Shown here one piece after another: positions 17,248-22,941 of a DNA stretch of 22,941 nucleotides. Position numbers and translations under genes: made by a program. How positions within the stretch are numbered: the first letter of the stretch is position 1; each line of letters begins with the position of its first letter. Origin of the DNA: AB-629-J13 sp964496365 (GTDB lineage: Bacteria; Fidelibacterota; Marinisomatia; Marinisomatales; AB-629-J13); NCBI GenBank assembly GCA_964496365.1, contig CAZBZK010000017.1:1-22941 (forward strand), in the 5' to 3' direction. Below the pieces are notes generated by a model. That model saw only the letters and a program-made list of their open reading frames with translations. It did not search any database and was not told the DNA's origin.

Positions 17248-17832
17248 TCATAAAAGAAATTGCTTGATTGCATTTCGGTTGTCATAAAGATAACTGATTC
17301 CCGTTACGGCTGTAAAAATGGTTACTCCTAACATTAAATAATAAATGATCCCAGTCCAAGACAGAGATTGAATCACCCATTTAATTCCAGAAATTGGAAG
17401 ACCTTTCAAACCTAAGAACAACAATATAAAAATGATTATACCAATTTGAATTCCAGTTTTTGTTTTAGCAATTTTGCTAGTAACCAGCGTTAATCCTTTC
17501 CTCACCATAGCCATTCTGAGACCGGTAACAAACAAGTCTCTAAAGATAATTAAAAAAATCATCCAATATTCAACCACTCCTAAAACTGCAAATGAAATAA
17601 ATGCCGATGAGACTAAAATTTTATCCGCTAAAGGGTCTAAAAATATTCCTTCAGGTGTAATCAATTTATGTTTTCGAGCAAAATATCCATCATAAGCATC
17701 TGTAATGGATGCAATTATAAATACCAACAGGGCTAAAAGATCACCATAAAGAAAATCCCCAAACAAAAGTAATATAAAAACAGGAGTGAGTAAAATCCTC
17801 GATATAGTGAGAAAATTAGGTAGGTTTAAAAT
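17248..17832 (-). CDS. pgsA: CDP-diacylglycerol-glycerol-3-phosphate 3-phosphatidyltransferase, apparent AUU start
   Basis: A membrane enzyme that forms phosphatidylglycerophosphate from CDP-diacylglycerol and glycerol-3-phosphate. The CDP-alcohol phosphotransferase motif is complete: D45, D48-G49, A52-R53, G62, D66 and D70. The first conventional start (TTG at 17764-17766) would remove the conserved N-terminus. Upstream in the same frame the codons read NLPNFLTISRILLTPVF, the typical PgsA beginning and first membrane helix. The only sensible initiator for that is ATT at 17830-17832, with GGGAGG ending five bases before it, inside the end of recR. That start gives 194 residues, the usual length. 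The gene overlaps the recR stop by 7 bases. The function is firm, and the AUU start is an inference from frame, homology and ribosome site. Confidence 0.9.
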   Translation of the reverse strand: MLNLPNFLTISRILLTPVFILLLFGDFLYGDLLALLVFIIASITDAYDGYFARKHKLITPEGIFLDPLADKILVSSAFISFAVLGVVEYWMIFLIIFRDLFVTGLRMAMVRKGLTLVTSKIAKTKTGIQIGIIIFILLFLGLKGLPISGIKWVIQSLSWTGIIYYLMLGVTIFTAVTGISYLYDNRNAIKQFLL

Positions 17833-18419
17833 GTTGTCCTCCCTTCGAGTGCTCTTAATAAAGTCGCTTCATCAGTGTATTCCAACTCTCCTCCAACAGG
17901 CAATCCTCTTGCTAATCGAGTTACTTTTACCTTTTTTTCTAAAAATATTTTTTGCAAATAAAGAGCGGTGGTGTCACCTTCTAAGCTCGCATCGGTTGCG
18001 AGAATAACTTCAACTCCCGGTTTCAATCGGTTCAATAATCTTTCGATATTCAAGTCTTCTGGTCCAATTCCATCCAACGGAGAAAGAGAGCCCCCTAATA
18101 CATGATAAACTCCAGTAAAACAATTTGTTCGTTCGAAGGCAAAAATATCTTCCGGTCGTTCTACAACACAAATTAGTTCACGGTCCCGGGATTGACTTTG
18201 ACAAATTTCACAGATATCTTTATCCGAAATTCCACTACAAACGGTACAAGATTTAACCATAGTTTTTACATCAATGATAGATGTCGCAAACTGTGCCGCC
18301 TCCTCTTTTGATGAAGATAAAATATGAAATACCAGTCTTTGGGCTGTTTTTTTACCAATTCCGGGAAATTTTGCAAACTCCAAAATTAGGGTTTCGACGG
18401 ATTTAGGAAATCCATTCAT
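17826..18419 (-). CDS. recR: Recombination mediator RecR
   Basis: RecR works with RecF and RecO to load RecA at single-strand gaps. The 197-residue protein is of normal length. It has the N-terminal helix-hairpin-helix FPGIGKKTAQRL (about 18-29), a four-cysteine zinc site (C58, C61, C70, C73), and then a Toprim domain (about 79-175) with VVERPEDI and a conserved ATDASLEGDTTALYL segment. The ATG start lies two bases after ybaB, and the end overlaps pgsA. The ybaB-recR pair after dnaX is widely conserved in bacteria. Confidence 0.96.
   Translation of the reverse strand: MNGFPKSVETLILEFAKFPGIGKKTAQRLVFHILSSSKEEAAQFATSIIDVKTMVKSCTVCSGISDKDICEICQSQSRDRELICVVERPEDIFAFERTNCFTGVYHVLGGSLSPLDGIGPEDLNIERLLNRLKPGVEVILATDASLEGDTTALYLQKIFLEKKVKVTRLARGLPVGGELEYTDEATLLRALEGRTTF
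17838..17843 (-). promoter_or_regulatory. Strong Shine-Dalgarno for pgsA within the recR end
   Basis: On the minus strand the bases read GGGAGG, followed by ACAAC and then ATT. This is close to the perfect anti-16S complement with an ideal 5-base spacing, in a genome region where most genes have weak or no such site. It marks the ATT at 17830-17832 as the likely start of pgsA. Confidence 0.7.
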
Positions 18420-18421
18420 TT

Positions 18422-18748
18422 TTACATTCCAGGAATTTTCAAACCACCTAACATTCCCCCAGTAACCGCATTCATTTTGGATTGCATTTCTTCTTGAGAT
18501 TCGCCGAGTGCTTTATTCAGAGCAGAAATAATCAAATCCTCTAACAATTCCTTATCTTCTCCTAATGCTTCTTCTGAAATATTTAATTCCAATACTTCTT
18601 GCTTTCCATTGATAACAACTGAAACCAATCCACCACCGGATTCTGCACTTATCGAAATATCCTCCAAATCAGCTTGTACTTCTTCAATTCTTTTCTGAAT
18701 ATCTCTCGCTTGTTTTAACATGTTTGACATGTTTCCTTTATTGAACAT
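18422..18748 (-). CDS. ybaB: Nucleoid-associated protein, YbaB/EbfC family
   Basis: A small DNA-binding protein that forms dimers with a tweezer shape and influences gene expression and nucleoid structure in characterised relatives. The 108 residues show the family plan: an N-terminal helix with MLKQARDIQKRIEEVQADL, the central sheet ISAESGGGLVSVVINGKQEV, and a C-terminal helix ending in a GGMLGGLKIPGM-type glycine and methionine-rich tail. The ATG at 18746-18748 begins 12 bases after dnaX. It is always found with dnaX and recR in this arrangement, which supports the call. Confidence 0.95.
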   Translation of the reverse strand: MFNKGNMSNMLKQARDIQKRIEEVQADLEDISISAESGGGLVSVVINGKQEVLELNISEEALGEDKELLEDLIISALNKALGESQEEMQSKMNAVTGGMLGGLKIPGM

Positions 18749-18760
18749 TTTTTTTCCTAT

Positions 18761-20536
18761 TTAATTAATTAATTCACCATCAAATTTTTCAATGATTTTT
18801 GAAATCAATGATTCATCATTTTTATTATGGTTCTTTTTCGAATTTCGTTCCTTATTTGTTCCTAATACTTTTGAATTTTCATCGAAAAAAAATTTTATGT
18901 TAATGGATTGAGAAATAATTTTTCCCAAGGATTGAGAAATCCAAGGTTTATTTCTTTCTAAAACCGTAAAATTAAATTTTGGTTGATTATGTAAACAAAT
19001 GCAGACTTCATCTTCGTTTAATTCACTAGGGTTACAATGATTTAAAATGGATCCGATTGATGGTTTATGAGATCCAATATAGGTTACAAATTCAGACCAT
19101 TTTGTTTGAATCAATTCCAACGAAAGTTTACTTTGTCCATTTTGATTATTATCGGACTGATTTTCCGTAACCGATGAATCTGAAATAATATTCTTACCAT
19201 TAATTTTTTCTTTTTTTAATGGAGAATCTGGATTCTTTTCCAAATTTCTTGTATTCCTGTCAATATCATTTTTTTTTATTTCATCATCATACATTTTGGT
19301 TTCTGATTTGACAACATTTTGTTCTGCTTTGACCACTCTTCCTCTATTGATTTTTGGGGTTGTTGATTCATTTTCATTTGGTGGTTTGTTCAATCTAAAT
19401 TTCGAATGTTTGATTGAATAAAGACGATGAATCAGATCCTCCAACTGAATTGATGTATCCATTTCCAACAATTTTATAAAAGTCATTTCGATCAAAATAT
19501 CTGGATGAGTAGAATATTTTAGTTTAACAATTAAATCATCTAAAATATCAGAAATTCTGAGCAAATCACGAATATCCCATTGCTTCCCTTCTTTAAAATA
19601 TTGGTTTTTTAATTCATTATTTACTGTCAATAAATCAATCCTACTTTTTGATGAAGATAGCATTAAATTTCTAATATGTTCATTTAGTCCATTGACAAAA
19701 TCCATGGGAGGAACCCCAGAATTCTGGATACATTTCACATCGTTCATCATGGATAGTAAATCCTTTTCTTTTAAAGACCTCATTAAAGAAAAAAATAGAT
19801 CCGATGAAATAAGACCTAGAACTTTCATGGTATCGTCATATGTAATTTTCTTACCGGAATAAGCAATAATTTGTTCAAGTGTACTCAAAGCATCTCTCAT
19901 ACTTCCTGTCGCTTTAACTGCAATGGAATGGATGGCTTGAGGATCGGCTTGAATTGACTCTGAATTCAGAATTTCATTTAATTTCTTAGCAATGATCTCA
20001 ACAGACAGCCGGTGAAAATCATACCGTTGACATCTTGAAATAATGGTCATGGGTACTTTTTGTATATCTGTAGTTGCTAAAATAAATTTTCCATGGGAAG
20101 GAGGTTCTTCCAATGTCTTTAACAATGCATTAAATGCTTGTGTGGTTAACATATGTACTTCGTCAATAATGACTACTTTATACTTTGAGTTCATGGGAGA
20201 ATATTTTATAATATCTCTAATATTTCTAATCTCATCTATTCCTCTGTGGGATGCTCCATCGATTTCTAAAACATCCATATTTCTGGATTCGGAAATTTCC
20301 ATACAATTGGAGCAATCTGAACAACCAATTCCTGGTTGTTTTTTACAATTCAATGCTTTTGCTACGATGCGGGCGGTGGTTGTTTTTCCTACCCCACGAG
20401 GTCCCGTAAACATAAAACCTTGTGCAATTTGACCTGATTTAAATGCTTTAGAAAGCGTAACTACAATATGATCTTGTCCCACCACTTCTGAAAAAGTCTT
20501 AGGTCGCCATTTTAATGAAAGTATTTGATAGACCAC
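18761..20536 (-). CDS. dnaX: DNA polymerase III subunits gamma/tau
   Basis: The clamp-loader ATPase of the replicase. The 591-residue product has Walker A GPRGVGKTT (45-53), a four-cysteine zinc module (C64 to C78), Walker B IIDEVHML (123-130), TLEEPPSHGKFILATTD, and the sensor 2 segment GSMRDALS (211-218). Domain III ends near 360. A charged, low-complexity linker follows (about 375-465), then a C-terminal domain of the tau type (about 470-591). The start is GTG at 20534-20536, the only sensible start before the conserved QILSLKWRPKTF. A run of nine A at codons 420-423 sits in the linker, and one extra A gives an immediate TGA, so a 423-residue gamma form is likely. The SRP RNA lies upstream on the same strand. 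Confidence 0.95.
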   Translation of the reverse strand: MVYQILSLKWRPKTFSEVVGQDHIVVTLSKAFKSGQIAQGFMFTGPRGVGKTTTARIVAKALNCKKQPGIGCSDCSNCMEISESRNMDVLEIDGASHRGIDEIRNIRDIIKYSPMNSKYKVVIIDEVHMLTTQAFNALLKTLEEPPSHGKFILATTDIQKVPMTIISRCQRYDFHRLSVEIIAKKLNEILNSESIQADPQAIHSIAVKATGSMRDALSTLEQIIAYSGKKITYDDTMKVLGLISSDLFFSLMRSLKEKDLLSMMNDVKCIQNSGVPPMDFVNGLNEHIRNLMLSSSKSRIDLLTVNNELKNQYFKEGKQWDIRDLLRISDILDDLIVKLKYSTHPDILIEMTFIKLLEMDTSIQLEDLIHRLYSIKHSKFRLNKPPNENESTTPKINRGRVVKAEQNVVKSETKMYDDEIKKNDIDRNTRNLEKNPDSPLKKEKINGKNIISDSSVTENQSDNNQNGQSKLSLELIQTKWSEFVTYIGSHKPSIGSILNHCNPSELNEDEVCICLHNQPKFNFTVLERNKPWISQSLGKIISQSINIKFFFDENSKVLGTNKERNSKKNHNKNDESLISKIIEKFDGELIN

Positions 20537-20560
20537 TATTTATTTGATAAAGATTGCCAT

Positions 20561-20592
20561 AAATTTGATAAACAAATTTACAAACGAATTTG
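20561..20592 (-). promoter_or_regulatory. Inverted repeats upstream of dnaX, possible operator
   Basis: In the 87-base spacer between the SRP RNA and dnaX there is a perfect 7-bp inverted repeat, AAATTTG-ATAAA-CAAATTT (20561-20579). The right arm also pairs with AATTTG at 20587-20592. The arms are AT-rich, so chance is a real possibility, and no protein can be assigned. Confidence 0.2.
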
Positions 20593-20623
20593 AAAATCAA
20601 TAGCAATAGATTAGTAAAATTAT

Positions 20624-20891
20624 GGTCGTGCACCATGGTTTGACAACTCCTTACGTTACAAAGCAAAAACAGTTAACTCCATTTCAGAATTCGCTAGCAC
20701 CTAATACAGTTTGTGTACCGCTGCTCCCTTCCGGGCCTGACGGGGTTTACAAGTGAATCATTGCGACGAGTTGAAATTTCAACATTACTTATTTCATAAT
20801 TGTAACGGGGTAGTTGCCGCACCATGTAGTTAATCCTGCTATAGCGGATTGCAGGTTACAGGGCACCGCTACCTCCCCATCCAGCACGACC
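20624..20891 (-). ncRNA. ffs: Signal recognition particle RNA, large bacterial type with Alu domain
   Basis: The ends GGTCGTGC (20624-20631) and GCACGACC (20884-20891) pair and close the molecule, giving about 268 nt. Near 20719-20745 the minus strand reads the helix 8 signature GTCAGGCCCGGAAGGGAGCAGC, with a GGAA tetraloop and the asymmetric loop that binds Ffh and FtsY. Near the 5' end (about 20855-20885) it reads GGGGAGGTAGCGGTGCCCTGTAA, the Alu domain signature of the large SRP RNA found in Bacillus, Clostridium and several other phyla, rather than the short 4.5S form. It lies between tRNA-Ala and dnaX on the same strand. The exact ends are set by pairing only, and no intrinsic terminator was recognised before dnaX. 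Confidence 0.95.
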
Positions 20892-20933
20892 AAAATTTTA
20901 ATTATTGTAACTATTACCATTTTATATAGTTTG

Positions 20934-21006
20934 TGGAGCCGATCGGGATCGAACCGACGACCTCAGCATTGCGAACGCTGCGCTCTCCCAACTGAGCTAC
21001 GGCCCC
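20934..21006 (-). tRNA. tRNA-Ala (anticodon CGC)
   Basis: A 73-nt tRNA on the minus strand: acceptor GGGGCCG/CGGCTCC, TA at 8-9, D stem GCTC/GAGC, anticodon stem CAGCG/TGCTG around loop TTCGCAA, and T arm GTCGG TTCGATC CCGAT (with one G-U). The anticodon CGC reads the GCG codon. The discriminator is A at 20934. CCA is not encoded, since the following bases are CAA. It lies 42 bases upstream of the SRP RNA on the same strand and may share its transcript. Confidence 0.97.
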
Positions 21007-21062
21007 GTTAAATGCTAAATGGAATCGAAAATGATAAAGAATGAGATTTGAAAACAATCTAA

Positions 21063-22619
21063 TTATTTTAATAATATTAATTTTTCCGTATTGGAATAAT
21101 TATCAGATTGTATATTAACAAGGTACACACCAGCACTCACCTTTTCATTATAATTATTAGTACCATTCCACTGAATATCATGATTATTCTGTTTCAATTT
21201 TCCATTAACAATTTCCTTAATCATTCGTCCGGTTATATCAAAAATAACTACAGATACAAATTGGTCTCCAGATTCTACCTCTGGCAATGAAAAATGTATG
21301 GATGTTGTAGGATTAAATGGATTTGGATATGCTCTTATGAAATGAATTTCATTTGGTTTTTTATGGTCCATTATATTTTTCAGAAATAATTGTTTCACGT
21401 GTTTTGGTAATTTAATTTCACCAGATGTTGATAATCTATACTCCCGTCCAGATTCGGGATTCATCAAAATCCAATTTCCAATAATTTTAGTAACATCATA
21501 AGAAACCATTAATGGTTTTTCTGAATTCATTATTTCAATAATTCCATCATTATAGATGATAGATTGGTCATCACTAAATCGCACATCAAATGCACCAGAT
21601 GGTGGTTTAGGAGGGAGTGAATAGCTGAGTTTTTCATGTGGTGGTAATGATATTCCAAAATATAAATATTGACCACTTATATTCAAATAATTTGCTTTAC
21701 TTTTACATGATTCAAATGACTTAATATTATGCATTGCTGTATTTAGAGCTATAGTGATGTCTCCTCCCTCAGTTGTTCTCAACCAATACCCTTTTCCGGG
21801 CAGTAAGGTTGTGGTTTGCTCATAAGCGTCTGTAAATCCAAACAAAGTTTCCGGAATAATAATTTGGTTCTCATCTTCAAATTGGCTTAACTCAACGGTA
21901 TCTGAAATGCCGGTGATTAAATTCCATTCCGCATTTAAAGATATCTCTAATTCATCATATGGATTCCCAAAGACAACTGTATTGCCACCGGTATCAAATC
22001 TCAGCCAATATCCATTCCCAGGTATAAGTTCTTGGGTTTGATAATAATAGTCTGAATATCCATATAATGTACCTGGGATTCCATTTGGAAACACCAATTC
22101 ATAATCCACATCTTCAACCATAGAGGGTAATCCAATTAAATTCCAACTAGACGTATTGTTTATAACATTAAATGGCTCGGTACTTGCCATATAATCTTGA
22201 ATATGAACCATAGTTGGGTTGTTCAAATCATACATTTTGATAGTCGCTGTTGCCGTTCCCGCAAACTCGGAAATTGCAGTAAACCATACCGAAAAATAAA
22301 TGACACTATCAGGGGGAATGGGTTCTTGATAAAAAGGTGCACCGGGGTTTGCTGTATCTAAACTATCCCAATCGGCAGGAAAACAAATCCCTCCGAAACA
22401 CAATTTGTTTTCCCAATCAGGAGGTAAATCTAAATCTGTCCGTACGATGGCTAATGACAATGAATCATCAGATATATTTTGAATGGTACCAGTAGGAGCA
22501 ACATAATATCCCAATTCAATATGAGAATACGTTTCCGAAGGTGTATAAATAAAATTCTGTGAATTTAAAATTCCTATAATGAAAACTATGGCTAAATAGT
22601 GTATTTTTATTTTTTTCAT
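21063..22619 (-). CDS. Secreted protein with type IX secretion C-terminal sorting domain and two internal repeats
   Basis: From the ATG at 22617-22619, which has GAGGG five bases upstream, the protein has 518 residues. A GTG 12 bases further up lies in front of this ribosome site and is less likely. The N-terminus is a signal peptide (KKIKIHYLAIVFIIGILNSQ). A domain at about 35-150 has a CFGGIC cysteine pair and an immunoglobulin-like beta pattern. Two repeats follow at about 159-218 and 232-292, each with WNLI near the start, then TLYGY or TLFGF, and then LIPGNGYWLR or LLPGKGYWLR. The last 90 residues contain YPNPFNPTTSIHFSLPE, FDITGRMIKEI and SAGVYLVNI, the type A sorting domain known from FCB-group bacteria. 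The product is expected at the cell surface or outside. Its ligand or substrate is unknown. Confidence 0.85.
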   Translation of the reverse strand: MKKIKIHYLAIVFIIGILNSQNFIYTPSETYSHIELGYYVAPTGTIQNISDDSLSLAIVRTDLDLPPDWENKLCFGGICFPADWDSLDTANPGAPFYQEPIPPDSVIYFSVWFTAISEFAGTATATIKMYDLNNPTMVHIQDYMASTEPFNVINNTSSWNLIGLPSMVEDVDYELVFPNGIPGTLYGYSDYYYQTQELIPGNGYWLRFDTGGNTVVFGNPYDELEISLNAEWNLITGISDTVELSQFEDENQIIIPETLFGFTDAYEQTTTLLPGKGYWLRTTEGGDITIALNTAMHNIKSFESCKSKANYLNISGQYLYFGISLPPHEKLSYSLPPKPPSGAFDVRFSDDQSIIYNDGIIEIMNSEKPLMVSYDVTKIIGNWILMNPESGREYRLSTSGEIKLPKHVKQLFLKNIMDHKKPNEIHFIRAYPNPFNPTTSIHFSLPEVESGDQFVSVVIFDITGRMIKEIVNGKLKQNNHDIQWNGTNNYNEKVSAGVYLVNIQSDNYSNTEKLILLK

Positions 22620-22717
22620 GAATTCCCTCACTTATTAAACAAAAACGATGGCAAAATTTAAGGATGATTATTATATATTAGACAGACTGGAATGAATAAA
22701 TATTCAATTTAAATTGC

Positions 22718-22941
22718 TTAGTTTTTTAAATTAGTCAAAAAATAATTTGTCATCATTTCTCTTAAATGAACGGTTGCATTCCCACCGTAAATCCCATGAT
22801 TTCGTGATGGATAGATCATGGAATCCACAAATTTGCCTTGAGCAATGAATTTATCCAATAATTGGTTGGAGTGTTGAGCATGAACATTGTCATCACCACT
22901 CCCATGAATTAATAGTAATTTACCTTTAAATTTATCTACAT
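22718..22941 (-). CDS. C-terminal end of an S9 family peptidase (prolyl oligopeptidase/DPP IV type), cut by window edge
   Basis: The last 74 codons of a gene that begins beyond the right edge are visible, with a TAA stop at 22718-22720. The sequence reads KLLLIHGSGDDNVHAQHS and later MIYPSRNHGIYGGN. These hold the catalytic Asp (in GDDNVH) and catalytic His (in RNHGI) of the alpha/beta-hydrolase peptidases of family S9; the nucleophile Ser lies outside. In this family such enzymes are usually secreted or periplasmic and release dipeptides or cut after proline. It ends 98 bases before the start of the sorting-domain gene on the same strand, so the two may be co-transcribed. Confidence 0.88.
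   Translation of the reverse strand, partial: VDKFKGKLLLIHGSGDDNVHAQHSNQLLDKFIAQGKFVDSMIYPSRNHGIYGGNATVHLREMMTNYFLTNLKN

Noticed and set aside
20814..21011. Plus-strand open frame of 65 codons
   Set aside because: It lies antisense to the SRP RNA and tRNA-Ala; the frame is a by-product of those conserved RNA sequences.
1..22941. CRISPR array, insertion sequence, integron or prophage
   Set aside because: No regularly spaced direct repeats, transposase or integrase motifs, att-like duplications at the tRNAs, or phage structural genes were found on either strand.

Overview
The window reads as a chromosomal piece of an AT-rich, free-living bacterium. A lineage close to Marinimicrobia (SAR406, Candidatus Neomarinimicrobiota) or a neighbouring FCB-type phylum fits best. 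This is inferred from a secreted protein ending in a YPNPFNP-type type IX secretion sorting domain, a LepB with a long insert of the FCB type, many weak Shine-Dalgarno sites and low GC. A run of exactly 100 Ns inside one gene marks a scaffold gap, so the source is a draft, metagenome-derived or single-cell assembly. No mobile element, CRISPR array or phage gene was seen. Most genes are housekeeping, with several unusual details.

Layout, left to right. (1) 1-2876, minus strand: a cut-off tRNA-Arg(CCT), gpsA and a long-chain acyl-CoA synthetase, a lipid-precursor pair. (2) 3003-3322, plus strand: tRNA-Leu(CAA), then a structured RNA candidate ending in a clear intrinsic terminator. (3) 3360-8501, minus strand: a membrane-anchored coiled-coil protein of unknown function, a possible 46-residue ORF, signal peptidase I, a natural fusion of RNase HII with a YraN nuclease-like domain, and the DNA-uptake channel ComEC. 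(4) 8618-10852, plus strand: a sodium:amino-acid symporter broken by the N gap, and an inositol-monophosphatase family enzyme. (5) 10906-20891, minus strand: one tightly packed run of about 10 kb. In transcription order it is a large SRP RNA, dnaX, ybaB, recR, pgsA, pgpA, cinA, thpR, recA, recX, a degenerate PurL-like protein and an FAHD1-like hydrolase. Gaps are short and several genes overlap by 4 to 8 bases. (6) 20934-22941, minus strand: tRNA-Ala(CGC), a sorting-domain secreted protein with two internal repeats, and the C-terminal end of an S9 family peptidase.

The long minus-strand run joins two well-known neighbourhoods: SRP RNA-dnaX-ybaB-recR (as in Bacillus) and pgsA-cinA-recA-recX. 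It links replication clamp loading, RecFOR repair, homologous recombination and phosphatidylglycerol synthesis. With ComEC nearby, the window holds several parts of a DNA uptake and recombination pathway, although pilus and DprA genes are not in view.

The points most worth checking are: the PurL-like protein that has lost the FGAM synthase signature motifs in both halves; an A9 tract in dnaX placed so that slippage would make a gamma-length product of 423 residues; an apparent AUU start for pgsA under a near-perfect Shine-Dalgarno; the RnhB-YraN fusion; and the structured RNA candidate after tRNA-Leu. No wholly new multi-gene system was identified.
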